The notes: generated from the sequence alone by a model not told the origin. A stretch of DNA of 64,000 bases from Nymphaea colorata (GCF_008831285.2 NC_045145.1:17190040-17254039), one strand, 5' to 3'; positions 32,526 through 44,035 are shown, counted from the stretch's first letter. Made by a program: numbers and translations.

Positions 32526-35173
32526 TCAGCAACGAAACTGCGGAACTTGCTTGGTAAAAATGGTTAACTGGGTGGCCTTAGTTATGTGCCAATCTTTACC
32601 CATGTTCGGTTGAACGCCGTCAACTAAGAAGGCGGCCATGTCGACTAGCCTCAGTTCCTGCAGACTGCTTATGCTCACTAGCCCCCTTGGGATCATATGC
32701 AAATTGCCGCAGGAGGCAATTCTCATGAATTTAAGCTGACGAAAGGCTCCAGACTCCATAACAACATCCCGTAAATCCTACAAGTTTTCAAGGTTCAAGA
32801 CTTCAAGACAAGGGAACCCACCTCCTGAGCAGCACAGCGTCTTGCCGTGGTATGCATTGATGAGCCTCAAGCTCTTGAGCAACTGCAATGTCTGTAATCC
32901 AGAGAAAGGATCGTCACGTAAGCAGGAGGAATCAAGTGTTAGTTTGGTAAGCTTCACAAATGCAGTGTCCGGTAGATTCTCCAACTCCCCTTGCAGATAC
33001 AAGCTGTGAAGGTGGCTCAGACTTTGGGCAATAGATCCAAAAGCACTCCTAGATGACCCATATGCTTTTGGGACTTGCATTCCCAATTTTCTGAGGTTTG
33101 TCATGGTGCACAAACCCTTTTCCACCCATCCGCCTGCCTTCACATATGACAGTGTCTGCAGTTCCTTTAAGCTGCGCCTTACTCCAAAATCTTCCGGCAC
33201 TTCCATGGCATTAAAAAGCTCGCCGCGTGATCGACTTCCAAAATATAAATGTCTCAGATTGGTCAACTTCGCTACATGCTTGGCCTTGAAATATTTCAAC
33301 GGGACCTTAGAGTGTGATAAACGAACGTTTGCAGAGGTTCTAAGATCCAACGTTTGCAGGTTGGAAAGCTTCTTGACGGATCTGGGAAGCGTTTCAATTG
33401 ATGTGTGCCTCAGGCCCAGATATATAAGGAGGACCAAATCTCCAATCTCCACTGGCAGTTTCTCAACACTACCAACACCTTCAAGGTCTAAAACTCTAAG
33501 TAGCTTGAAATTTTTAATTTGGTCAGACCAAATTGGTGGTTTACTTTCTGGAAAGGAGATAATGGAGCGAGCATTCTGCAGGGAGCATGTTTTTTCCTCA
33601 AGACGACGGTGGGTGGCGAGGCGGCGGCAATTCAACAGGTCACAGTTGTTAGGTGTAATTGGGTCAATTTGAAAGAAATTCTGCTTCTTTGCTATAACTG
33701 CCAACGTTACACGCAGAACATCATGAACTCGGCAAGACTTGATTTCCCCAGATGAGTTTCGTTTGCAAGGTTGAATGAGGTTCCTGGCAACCAACTCATT
33801 CAAGTAACGCATCGCGACTGCATCCGGTCTCCTATCCTCTTCTTTTTTCACAAAACCTTCTGCGATCCACAGTCTTAAGAGTCTCTTGACTCGGATCTCA
33901 GAGTCCCCCGGGAAAGCACAGCAATAAAGCAAACACGGTTTCAGATCATAGTGTAAATAGTCAAAGCCCATGGTCAAGATTCTCGAAATCTCAGCCTTAC
34001 CTTGAGTGATGTCCCAGTTGAATCCATCCACAAAATCCTTCCACGCAACAACTGTTGGTTCTCTTCCAGACAGAATGCGTCCGACGGCAACAAGTGCCAA
34101 GGGCAGGCCACCACATTTTGCCACAATATCGTTTGCCAAGCTCTGCAACTCTTGAGGGCAGGACTGGGGAGACCCGGGGATGGCGTGTTTGCAGAGCAGC
34201 TTATAGATGTCTCTTTGGTTCAGCAAGGGGATCCTGTAAGGGGGAGTGTGCATGTCGGCGTGTTTGGCCACCCCCTCATTTTGTGTTGTTATTAGAACTC
34301 TGCTCCGACTGTTCCCATCTGGGAAAGCTCCTCTAATGGCATCCCAAGTCTCATTTTTCCATACATCATCAAGAACAACCAAGTACTTCTTCCCCATTAG
34401 TTTGCGGGCTATTCTCTCCCGCATCTCATGAGCTTCAACCAGCTTCTCTGTCTCGTGTCGAGGGAGGTGTAGGACAGCTTTACACAGCTCCCGTAAAACT
34501 TCATTTGGATGCGTCGACACATGGATCCAAGCAGCGGAGCCGAAGCTGTTCTTGGCCCGGTTGTACACTTTTCTGGCTAAACCGTCTTTCCTACCCAAAC
34601 TTGGCCGACCACAGAGATCACGCAGCGCCTGCCTTCCCCTTCAACCAATCGCTTCACTAACTCGTCCTCTAACCCCACAACATCATGCTCTCGGTCTTCA
34701 CAAGAATCCCTCCTCCTCGCCTACAACAACGACACTCTCCGAGGGTCTCCTCCCTCGTCAGTGCCTCGGATACCCAACACCTCCCTACTCCGGGTAATCT
34801 CTTCGATTTTCTTGTCGATCTTCTCGATCTAGGAGTTTATTTCCCTACGCTCAATGATCTCTTTAAGCTTGTGGGCGAACCTCTTTGCTTTGCCCTTCAA
34901 ATTCTTGCGGTCATAATAACTTTCAACTTCCAAAAGAAAGAGGTCTATGACGTCCTCGATTTCATAGGCCACTTGACGCATCTCATTCACCCAATGCTCA
35001 ATCTTGCTATCACTCGCGGTCCGACCGTCGGCGTCCTTGAGGAAGCACTGAATCCCTCTGAGTTTACGTTCCACCGCCTTCACTTGCTCACGGAATCCAA
35101 ATATGGATACGGCCGCCTCCTCCAGGAACAAAGCCAGCCTTCCTAGAGCAAACCCAATGGCCGCCTCCGGCAT
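32526..35173 (-). pseudogene. NLR3: CNL pseudogene
   Basis: It starts at the complement of 35171-35173 (MPEAAIGFALGRLALF) with an Rx-type CC domain and EDVID. Against NLR1 there are three single-codon stops: CAG to TAG near 34830, GAG to TAG near 34717, and GAG to TAG near 32777. One base is lost just after the P-loop (near 34575), where the motif itself reads GQVWVGKT. The rest is well preserved: LVVLDDVW, SRVLITTQ, GGLPLAL, LLYCCAFP, VHDVL, and LRRs close to NLR1. At the 3' end the splice-donor word is GCAAGT instead of GTAAGT, and the SAVE terminal exon is not found. A (CT)n tract lies directly upstream. It is not likely to encode a working receptor. Confidence 0.9.
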
Positions 35174-35188
35174 CTGCAGCAGCTGCTG

Positions 35189-35190
<2 letters not shown>

Positions 35191-35234
<44 letters not shown>
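35191..35234. repeat. (CT)n microsatellite in the NLR3 leader
   Basis: About 22 CT units ending 20-60 bases upstream of the NLR3 start codon on the minus strand (GA on the sense strand). NLR1 and NLR2 also have CT/GA-rich leaders at this place. Confidence 0.85.
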
Positions 35235-35237
<3 letters not shown>

Positions 35238-35279
35238 TCTCCGACGTAAGATGCAATTAAATGACCGCTTGCAAGTTGC

Positions 35280-36772
35280 TGGATCCACAATGAGTCGATC
35301 GATCAGGAGCAGGAAGTTGGAACATTCAAAATAATTCTGGTCATTCCATTCGCCACCACATTAACTGTTTTTAAAATTCTCTCCTTTTTCCAATTTTTTC
35401 ATATTCCACCTTTCTGTCTTGGAAAAGTTCGTCCATAAAGGTTTTGACTCTTTCAATTTGTTAACAAAAACTGTCAAATTTGGCTAAATGGTCTTTCTGT
35501 CCTTGATTTATTGGTTACTTTGAACTTTTTTTTTTAAACTATACTATGAAAAGGCTTTTAGCAAAATGCTACAGTACTGATCATTTTTATGTTAAAAAAA
35601 AAGAATTATTATATCAGTCCCAAACTTTTTCCGGACGTTAAATACAAACTCGAAAGTGATTTTCTTATATCAACCCTTACTCTTTTTTGTATCTAGATTG
35701 ACTCCATATGGATAGTTTTGGTAGAAGAAAAATGTTTCGCAATTGTAAAGAATCTATTGTTTAACTATTAAAACACAATCAATGGTAAGCGCATTTTAGT
35801 TTCAGATTTACGCACCTCAATTAAACTGTATATGCACTATTTAGTCTAAGTCGAATTAGAATCCAATATCATTTTTCTTTACTAGATACCAGACTAAGCT
35901 GATGTGATTTTGAGTTGGGAATCTAGACTTACCGATCCATAGATGGTATGTGGATTTTTTATGGCATAGAATATACAAAAATTTGCAAAATTCATTTGTC
36001 AAACAGGAACTCCGAGAAAGAAAAACACTATTCTTGTGAGGGCAAGAGGGATTGCAATTAATCACTGCTGGACAAACAGTGCACTACTGGGACCGGACAG
36101 CCATTACTCTCCCTCCCCCAATAAATTCAGATTAATGATGTCTTAATATGTGGTTCCATAAAAACTACTACTGGTTCTTAGCTGCGCTTGTACGTGGGGG
36201 CAGAGTGCCTGCGACGCAGCAAGTTGTTGAAATATGTGGGCACGAGCTGCCCACATCGACCCACTTATTTTCATTATTGATGAGCCGCAACAATCATATA
36301 GTTGCTTGCTTCTTTGACCTGGCCCGAAGCTCATATTAATTGCACCTCACTTCAATTGGAGAGTACCCAACTACTCTCTTTTTGGCTTTACATCCTCTCT
36401 CCATGCTTGCTGAAGTGCAAAACAAGGCAAGAGATGTACAGTTGTCTGGCAGCTGCGTTGAATCCTTCAAAGCATGCAATGTTCTTGCTCTTAATTAGTA
36501 TGATGGGTAAGGATGACACTGCAGGAACTGGTGAATGAACCCAACAAGCTGGTTAGTTTTCCCCGTTCAATCTTGTTCATTAAGAATCAAAACAGTTCAT
36601 GTGTCCACATAAAAATTCTTCACTTTTGAGTTGATCGGTTTCAACTCAAGTATCAGGAGCCGAACATGAGCAGGTTGCATTTAATTTGAAACAAGTTCGT
36701 TTCAGCTGCGAAACATGCGTACATATCTGTACGTGCATGTTGATTACAAGATACTGTATGTTTTATGTGCAG
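35280..36772 (+). repeat. Direct duplicated block, copy 2 (5' flank of NLR3)
   Basis: It is collinear with 10389-11437. Copy 2 has lost or gained several segments. A partial third relative is at 43490-44030. No intact gene is present. Confidence 0.65.
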
Positions 36773-37298
36773 TACAAAGGTAATTATAATATACTGTGCA
36801 TTGACGAAATGCAGGTTGAGCAGCCCCCATATATGTAAGGATTGTGAAATCGGATTTTGGGATCGGACGCAAATATGAATTTTCTTCATTCATATATGAA
36901 TCTGAATTCGGGCACGAGTATATGAAGAAAATACACAGGAATGCAGTCACTTACAGTCATTTTATGCAATCAATTTGGATTTGGTGTAGATTTAGCTTGC
37001 ATTACTGTTCTAATTTTTAAAATTAAATCTGTGTTTGTCTAGCGGAAGGTCTGAGATTTTAATATAAGAGTGTTGAATCTTTACCAGTTCCCAGTTGAAT
37101 ATTAAACATTTGACTCAAGCACAGTTAGGAAACTAAACTCTAAATCTGAATTCAATTACTGACTGGATGCAGATTAGTTTGCCTAATCCAATTAAGTCAT
37201 GGATGTAAAAGCGGCTTCCATAATCAAACTTGTAGGATAAGTTACATCCTTACATGAAGATATACATGACCAGCCAGCTCCACGCATATAAGAAGTAT

Positions 37299-37590
37299 GG
37301 GGGGTGTTTGAATGTGACACCCTATTAACCTGGTTTTTGAGGCAAAACCTTCAAACCCAAGTTTTTAGAGTGTTTATCCAAGTTGTGTATGAGGAAAATT
37401 CAGTTTTGACAAAACTGGTTTTGTTAAAAGAAGTCAAAAACATGGCTCCCTCCTATTAAGTTATTTGAAAACTAGGTTTTGGTGTGTCACCCAAACAAAA
37501 ATAAATAAACAAATAAAACTTACTAAAAATTTTGATTTTCATAAAATCAAGTTCCCTTAGGCTAGAAGAAGGTGTCATCCAAATCCCCCT
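37299..37590. mobile_element. MITE with GGGGTGTTTG ends
   Basis: The left end GGGGGGTGTTTGAATGTGAC and the reverse complement of the right end, AGGGGGATTTGGATGACACC, are similar inverted repeats. The inside is AT-rich and non-coding. The GGG-TGTTTGG type of end is typical of Tourist/Harbinger-like MITEs, but the 3-bp target site could not be assigned. A fragment of the same family is at 16828-16905. Confidence 0.6.
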
Positions 37591-37981
37591 AGATGCCTCA
37601 ATCAAAAAAACAAGAGATACATATCCTTAAAAAGGTTGCCATAATATGAAAAACTTACTTTCCAAGAAAAGTAGTGGGCTGATCGATCGGAGAAGCTGAC
37701 AGGAACTAGAATGGAATCTGCACATATCATGTTGAAAAATATTTGAAACGGTTGCTTCGTTCAAGGGTTTCAGAAGTCAAGATCGCCGTCCTTTTTCATG
37801 ATCCAGAAGTTTCACGATACAGCTGAGATCGACGCGGCACTGCCTTTTTCTCCCTCAAACTAAAGAGATGGTCAAAGGAAGGATGAAGAGGGAGGAGACA
37901 ATTTTTTTTTTCCTCGCAAGAAACTGCGAGGAAGCATCGATACTTACGAGCTTGCTGGATATAAACGGGCGTCATGGGGGA

Positions 37982-38470
37982 ATGCCCGCAGGGAATACGT
38001 TAATCCTTGGTGAAGCATATTATCCGTTTCAAGCCTCTGCCGGTGGTCTCTCGGTCATTTGTTTTGCGGCGATCATGTCACATGGTGTGGTATCCACGGT
38101 CATCGATGGGTTGGGGTTCACTGTTCATCGCCTCAAGCGAAAGCTTGGTCGCCGCAAGCGAAAGCCTGGCGGTAAGCGTGGGAAATTAGGTGATGACGGG
38201 GGCGATGGGGGCGATGGTGGAAATGATGGCAGTGATGGGGGCGATGGTGGATATGATGGCGGCGGGTGTGATGGTGGTGGTGGGTTTCACGTCGGCGGTC
38301 ACCACCACGTCGGCGATGTTGGTGGTGGGTTTCACGGCGGCGGTCACCACCACGTCGGTGGGTTTCACGGCGGGGGTCACCACCACGTCGGCGATGGTGG
38401 CGGTGGCGGTGGCGATGGTGGCGGTGGCGGTGGCGGTGGCGATGGTGGCGGTGGCGGTGGCGGTTGTTAA
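37982..38470 (+). CDS. GRP3: membrane-anchored Gly/Asp/His-rich protein
   Basis: From the ATG at 37982 the product is 162 aa. MPAGNTLILGEAYYPFQASA leads to a hydrophobic core (GGLSVICFAAI), then a strongly basic stretch (HRLKRKLGRRKRKPGGKRGK), then a long tail of GGDGG and GGHHHVG repeats ending GGGGC. An in-frame upstream ATG at 37868 would add 38 residues, but the GRP2 alignment favours 37982. The membrane segment is weaker than in GRP1 and GRP2 (SHGVVSTVIDGLGF), so anchoring is less sure. The tail repeats are nearly perfect at DNA level and likely expand and contract. The AATAAA at 38539-38544 and 3' UTR match GRP2. Function is unknown. Confidence 0.62.
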   Translation: MPAGNTLILGEAYYPFQASAGGLSVICFAAIMSHGVVSTVIDGLGFTVHRLKRKLGRRKRKPGGKRGKLGDDGGDGGDGGNDGSDGGDGGYDGGGCDGGGGFHVGGHHHVGDVGGGFHGGGHHHVGGFHGGGHHHVGDGGGGGGDGGGGGGGGDGGGGGGGC

Positions 38471-38867
38471 TATATATGTCTGGATGCATGGAAAAAAGTT
38501 TGGCCTGTTGCTGTGGATGCTGTTTCTGTTCAATTTTCAATAAATACATACTGTTTTTTTTTTTTTTTGCTGACACGTACGCTTCATTGTTTTGTTCAAA
38601 AATTGACTGTTGTAAATGTAAACTTCTAATGAATTTGTAATTTTTGGTGCATGAACGCGGAGCCAAAAATGGCGAACTATCCCATAAAAAAGAGAGCAGC
38701 ATTCTTCAAACTTAAAAAGGGATAGGCAAACCACTGAACTGCAGTGACCTTTAACGCGATAGCTTCTCACAATGAGTAGATATACAACATGAACAAGCAT
38801 TTCTCAATAATGCTATTATTGTTTTCGCAACTTTGGCCTGAATAAAAAGGGCTATTCTACTCCTAGT

Positions 38868-39028
38868 GGTGCAGCCAGAAATTTTTGGGCGATGAGCACT
38901 GATTTTAAACGTGAAAGGGCATGGGTTCATAAATAAATAAAAATGACTAAAAAAGTTTTAATGTATAAATAAAGTAATTTCTGTTGACTGGTGTGGGCAA
39001 TCGCCCACACTTGTCTCCACCACTCGTT
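38868..39028. mobile_element. Small MITE-like repeat (GTGGTGCAGCCAG ends)
   Basis: agtggtgcagccagaaattt at the left and ggtgtgggcaatcgcccacacttgtctccaccact at the right form imperfect inverted ends; the right end also has its own short hairpin. Similar gggcaactgccc pieces are at about 11790. The family is not assigned. Confidence 0.4.
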
Positions 39029-39029
39029 A

Positions 39030-40232
39030 TTTGGCAATCCAAAAAGTAATAAAATGTTTCAAGAATCTGCAAATTCATGAAATGAATAGTTTGTTGCCGT
39101 CTCATCATCAAATGGCTGCCAGGAGTACTGTACTGGGGGAGGAAATCAATGTGGTCTGCTTACCACTAGCTTTGCATCATATTAGTTGGGTACAAAATCA
39201 AGCTCCACAACAAGGTGCGCATGCTTTAATTTTATGAACTTGTTATGCAAATGGTTTGTTACTACTTATTTATTAGAAAACGTCTGCTTATGCAGGACTT
39301 CCTTCCCACCGTTGACAGGAAATAATTGAATTAATGGGAGTTCGGTCTTAGAAAAATCGGGATCGCTGGTAAAACTTTATCCTAAAAATGAAAATTACCA
39401 AAGGCAAGCATTTTAGCGAAATTGTTTATTTGAAATTGACCGTGCTTCACTTGATAGACAGGAAGCTTGGCTAAGAAAGCAAACAATCTCTTGAGTGCAG
39501 CTTATAGACATGGAATTATTTTGGGTATTGTTTAGATTATGGCGAATTTAATACCCCTTAATCCATGCATCTCGAGCTCAACTGAAAGAAGAGAAGTCCA
39601 CATGCCAGCAGGTTTTCAAATCGATCGGTAACAAAATCGTTGCATTATCCAAACAAAAGATCCGATCCCATGTCGCCCTCTTTAGAATTCAATTCAAGGA
39701 TTCGAGATTGGAGATATCGCATCATATTTGAAAGTTGTGGTAGCCGAGTACCCCCATAAAAAAAATTGACGTGATAAATAAGAATGTCGTCGACCTTTTT
39801 GATGCGACCTGACTGACGCGGACAATTTCAGGAGGGTTGAACAAGGTACTGGCGTGTTTGCAGGAACACCTAAAAAAAGAGAAGGTTAGACTTGCCAAGA
39901 GAAGAGTGGGCAGATCGACCGTGGAAGTTATCAACAACCTGCAGTTATCATATTCGACTTATATTAGTTTTCCAAACTAACTCAATCAATCGAGATTAAA
40001 AAGATAAACAGGAACAGGTATTTCCACGATTAAATGATATTTCATCTGGTCGTTGCTACTAATTCTTTTGTGCTCTCCATTACCAGTACAAAAGAGAAAT
40101 CGACATGGAATATGTAAAATTTAAAAAAAAAAAAAGCCCCAAGCCCTTTTTCAGAATTAAAAAAGTTGTCAAAAAGTTTAAAAAATTCAAAAAAGAAACG
40201 TTTTTTAATTCGTCAAATACCTCACCTCCAGT
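39030..40232. other. Intergenic in duplication unit B
   Basis: 39620-39960 is the copy of 30975-31350. No gene is seen; frames here are not conserved between the two copies. Confidence 0.4.
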
Positions 40233-40436
40233 TAGAGCTGCACACAAGCTGAGTCGAGCTCGAGCTCCCTGACACAAGCTCGAGGTGGACTCAATTATAC
40301 AGAGTCGAGCTCAACTCAACTCCCTTAACTCAATCAACTCGTTTATGTCTTGTTTTTTTTTTAACTTGTTTATGTCAACTCGTTTAACTCGTTTACAACA
40401 CCAAGGCAAATTCTATGGTACAACTAAAAGGGCAAA

Positions 40437-40606
40437 ATGCAGACAAACAAAATCCACTATGAAAACCAATCACGTACCCAAGCACCAATTCAAACGCAAC
40501 ATGTTTCTCAAACAAAATGAAATGCAGACAAACAAAATCCACTATGAAAACCAATTACGTACAGAAGCACCAATTCAAACGCAACATGTTTCTCAAACAA
40601 AATGAA
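40437..40606. repeat. 85-bp tandem duplication inside the hAT element
   Basis: Two adjacent copies (40437-40521 and 40522-40606), differing at only a few positions. Each begins atgcagacaaacaaaatcca. Confidence 0.85.
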
Positions 40607-40625
40607 ATTTAAGAAAGAGATTGAT

Positions 40626-40728
40626 TACTGCTTTGCGCAGTTTCTTTATCAATGGCATCTGCTAGACTGCTTCCTCTTCAAACCTCTTTGGTTGGAACCT
40701 ACACATTCGTCAAAAAAGTGAAAAATCA

Positions 40729-40767
<39 letters not shown>

Positions 40768-40944
40768 GAGGAGGATGGAAAACAGAGTGCAAGAGATACT
40801 CACCGTCTTCGAGCCCGAGCATGGAAGAGTGTGACAAGCTCCCTCAGTGGGCATGTCATGGAGGGCATCCAGATCAACTACCCTGAAACTGAACTTCTTG
40901 AACGTCCTCCTCTTCATCTGTGCCGGCGACCTCTGTTTCGACAT
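40626..40944 (-). pseudogene. Captured RPS15 (uS19) gene fragment with intron
   Basis: From the ATG at 40942-40944 (minus) it reads MSKQRSPAQMKRRTFKKFSF and VDLDALHDM, the conserved start of cytosolic ribosomal protein S15. One base then shifts the frame; the shifted frame reads ELVTLFHARARR up to a donor at 40804. After an intron containing a (GA)n tract, an exon ending at 40698 reads QRGLKRK and, past a small insertion, PLIKKLRKA. Only the first third of S15 is present. The retained intron shows capture at DNA level rather than through a cDNA. It is wholly within the hAT element 40233-41439 and is not expected to make S15. Confidence 0.78.
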
Positions 40945-41880
40945 CCACCTGTGAAAAAACCCTAATTGTGTATCGGCGGAGCTTCAAAAGATCGCTAGGG
41001 TTTCAAGGAAAGGCGAGAATAGAGCCTAACCAGTATAGTGGTTTGACTCTACCGGATGGATGGTGGTGGTCATGGCATGTGCGGCAGTGAATCGGTGTGG
41101 CCGTGGGCACTAGAAATGAAAGAGAGACAAAGGGAGAAGTCAAAACCAAAATGTTAAAAATGAAAATATAATAAACAAAAAAGTTTAACCTAAATCGGTG
41201 AATCGGTTTTGGTGGCTCGGTGAACCAGTTCATATAATTAAGCGAAACGATTTTCAGTAATCGAACCAAGCCGAGCCGAGCATAAATGAGTCGAGTTCTT
41301 ACAACTCGAACTCAACTCATTTAATGTTTCAAGTATAAGTTTAAACTCGAGCAAGGCTCGTTTATAAACGAGTCGAACTCGAGTCGAGTTTTTCTGGGCG
41401 AGTTCGACTCGAGTTGGCTCGACTCGTTGTACAACCCTAACCTCCACCTTTGCTTTTTCCAATGTATATTACTGCATGCACCAACCCTAGTGCACACAAC
41501 TCACCCTCGAAAAAAAAATATGCAAAACAAGCATCGCATTCAACAAAACTGAAAGAAAAGCAGATTGGCTGCAGAAGGAAAAACTAGAAAGCTGAATAAA
41601 TACCCCATTATGCACACGAATAAAGAAGACAAAATCAGACTGAATGAGAATGAATGTATGAAGCAGTTGTCGACGAGCGATGGTCCTGGTTGAAGAATGG
41701 AAAAAGAAAAGGGATTCCACATGACTGTCTAAGAGAACATAGTACCTTTTACAGCTAGCTGAGTTATCCATTTTCAGCTTCATGTTTTCCAAGGCAAATA
41801 TATGATTCATGAAAAATTTCAAATTAACTGTCCACCATTTTCAGCTTGTAAAAATTCTGATTACACATGAAAGATTTTAC

Positions 41881-42089
41881 TTTAATGGACCCAGCTATGG
41901 GCTTATCTGCATGAAAGTGATAATCGGTAAAACTTATTATTTATTATGAGGAATAGGTTGAGAACTTTGTCATATCTGGGGGATAAAACTTTGTCATATT
42001 TCGATCGTCTTCTACTAGTTTTATCCCCCAACCGGCCCTGGACCAACTTAATCATTTTAAATTTTTATATGTTTTACAATGTCAGGTAT
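41881..42089. other. Intergenic
   Basis: Nothing recognised between the end of duplication unit B and the Copia fragment. Confidence 0.3.
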
Positions 42090-42600
42090 GGGCCTGGCCA
42101 TTAATATCATCAAGATTAATGGCACCAGTGCGAGTTCACAGGGCTGTTCTTAGGGACCCATATTCAGATATTGGCAACCCATTAATAATATGGTCAACAA
42201 AACCATCATCTTCAACAGGTGTAGAAGCCAAAGCGAGTTTATGAGCAATGCCTCTAGCCTTAGCAAAATATTCAGAAACTGTTTTTGATCCTTTTTTAAG
42301 ATTTTGAAGTTACTATACCTATGAATTCCATTGGACCCAGAAATGATACATTGGAAGAACCTTTTTGAGACCTCAACTGTTGTGTGCTCTACAACGAACA
42401 GCGTATAGCTTTTCGAGAGTAGTCCACACCTTGAATGACATCGACAACCTACTATCTGTCTATGCACTTTGTCAACGAGGGACGTCAAGATCCAACTCAA
42501 TACAAGTTGATCCATCTTGTCCCACTCAATCATATGCTAGGTTTCAAACTGTCTCATCCCTGTTGGACCCTAAGTAAAGCTCAGTTGGGCATGGTTTTGT
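42090..42600 (-). mobile_element. Degraded Copia gag fragment
   Basis: The minus strand has pieces resembling the UBN2-type Copia gag domain: a VWTTLEK-like block and an EDDGFVDHIINGLP-like block. No LTR pair, integrase or polymerase part is present. It is an old fragment with several breaks, unrelated in detail to the element in NLR2. Confidence 0.5.
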
Positions 42601-43194
42601 ACCATCTACTTAACCCATGAAACCATTACTTTTCAACAAATGTGTAAATTGAGATTCCAGAAACAAGAAATTATCAACATCCAATAAATTGGACAGGAAA
42701 TGTTAGAGACTGGTGGGTGCTGGAAGAACAGAAAAGGCACATGATTTGTTGTTGTTGATCGGCTGATTGAGAAAGTTACTAGTTGAAGCCGTGGTGTGTG
42801 ACTAGATCAATAGAATCAAAAACCACAAACACATGAAAGTAGTCAGAGGAACATCTCCCATACCATGTGTGAGTGGAACCAAGAGAAGATAAACATAAGA
42901 AGCACAAAAATATTACGTGCATCCACAAGCACAAGAATTCTCTCTATATCTCTCTATGCGTGTAGAGGATGAGAGGTTCCTTTTAAGTATGGTAGAATTA
43001 CACTTGTGACTGTTTATCAGATCCACTAGATTTAAGGAGAAATATCTCATTTTCATGATGCATGCATATAGTTTCCTTATCTTTAGAGATTTGGAAATCT
43101 ACACTGTCATCTTTCTCATCTGTAGGAGTTGCCAATTCTGAGTCGATCAGTTCAGCAGATTCGGTTGCCTTAACATGTCTTAATAGAAAGGCTG

Positions 43195-43470
43195 CACAAC
43201 AAGTCAAGCCAGCTCGACATTGAGTTGAACTCGCTCATTAGAACTCGTTCTGAACTTAACTCATTTACAAACTAATCGAGCTAGAGTTCAAATGTATGCT
43301 CGAAATGTTAAACGAGTCTACTTCAAATTGTAAGAACTCAACTCATTTAAACTTGACTCGACCCATTACACAATAAACATTGAATTATAACGAGAAAATC
43401 ATTACACGAGTTAATCAAGTTAAATGAGTTAAAAGAAACAAGACATGCTTTACATAAACCAGTCAAACGA
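43195..43470. repeat. Fragment of the CTCGAG-type hAT family
   Basis: It begins ggctgcacaacaagtcaagc, like the ends of the 40233 and 49854 elements, and runs through aactcg/gagtt words, but has no second end. A further short fragment is at about 44250-44400. Confidence 0.55.
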
Positions 43471-43759
43471 GTCGTTTGAGCTGCGAAAGGTGCATACATG
43501 TACGTGTCGATTATAATATACTGTATGTTATATGTGCAGTAAAAAGGTAATTATAATAATTGTATGTTGACGAAGTTATGCAGGTTGAGCACCCCTTATA
43601 TTCGTTTACTGTCTGTGCTGTGAAACATCTTAACAAACGACAATTTTCTTTGAATTTGTCAACCAAAAAGTACCAGATTTGTCAGCTAAACTGCTAAAGG
43701 ATAGTGTCCCGTGCTTGCATCATTTTCATTACATTACACATTAAACTGATGAACTTGCC

Positions 43760-44035
43760 AAATAACCCGTTGACATCCCCAAGTGGTATGTGGATTTGTC
43801 AGATTTCGGAAACGAGAACTTTGGCAAACTAAGAAAACTAGTCGTTGAGTAATTGTATTCTACCGTGAAGGCGGGCGAGATCAGAGGAAGCTAGCTCTGC
43901 GCCCCTTCTTATGTGGCAGCTTCTTTCTGGGCTGACAAGTTTACATTTGGCCACGGCCAGCTCAACCCGGCGCAAGTCCTTGGCAACAGGTCATGGATGA
44001 TAAGCAGCGACGGGCGCGTCCTGCGCAGTAAATGA
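43760..44035 (+). other. Possible degraded lectin-domain gene fragment
   Basis: A GC-richer island in AT-rich DNA. One frame reads FTFGHGQLNPAQVLGNRSWM followed by ISSDGRVL, which faintly recalls the start of bulb-lectin (G-type) domains. Parts are related at DNA level to the blocks at 10389 and 35280. No full domain is present, so this identification is weak. Confidence 0.2.

Larger units (their letters stand above)
40233..41439. mobile_element. Non-autonomous hAT element carrying an RPS15 gene piece
   Basis: The left end is TAGAGCTGCACACAAGCTGA and the right end, reversed, TAGGGTTGTACAACGAGTCG. Both run into long subterminal arrays of ctcgag/gagtcg words. Flanks acctccag and acctccac match at 7 of 8 positions, a slightly decayed 8-bp target site. 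TAGGG-type ends are canonical for hAT. It carries an 85-bp tandem repeat, a (GA)n tract and a fragment of a ribosomal protein S15 gene. It has no transposase. A full sibling is at 49854-51197. Confidence 0.8.
37868..41880 (+). repeat. Segmental duplication unit B (GRP3 plus downstream flank)
   Basis: It is collinear with unit A at 29945-32115. It is longer, mainly because of the hAT element at 40233-41439, which interrupts it. Confidence 0.65.

Noticed and set aside
37868-37981. Upstream ATG of GRP3, adding 38 residues
   Set aside because: The added part has no counterpart in GRP1 or GRP2. Homology starts near 37982. It cannot be excluded outright.
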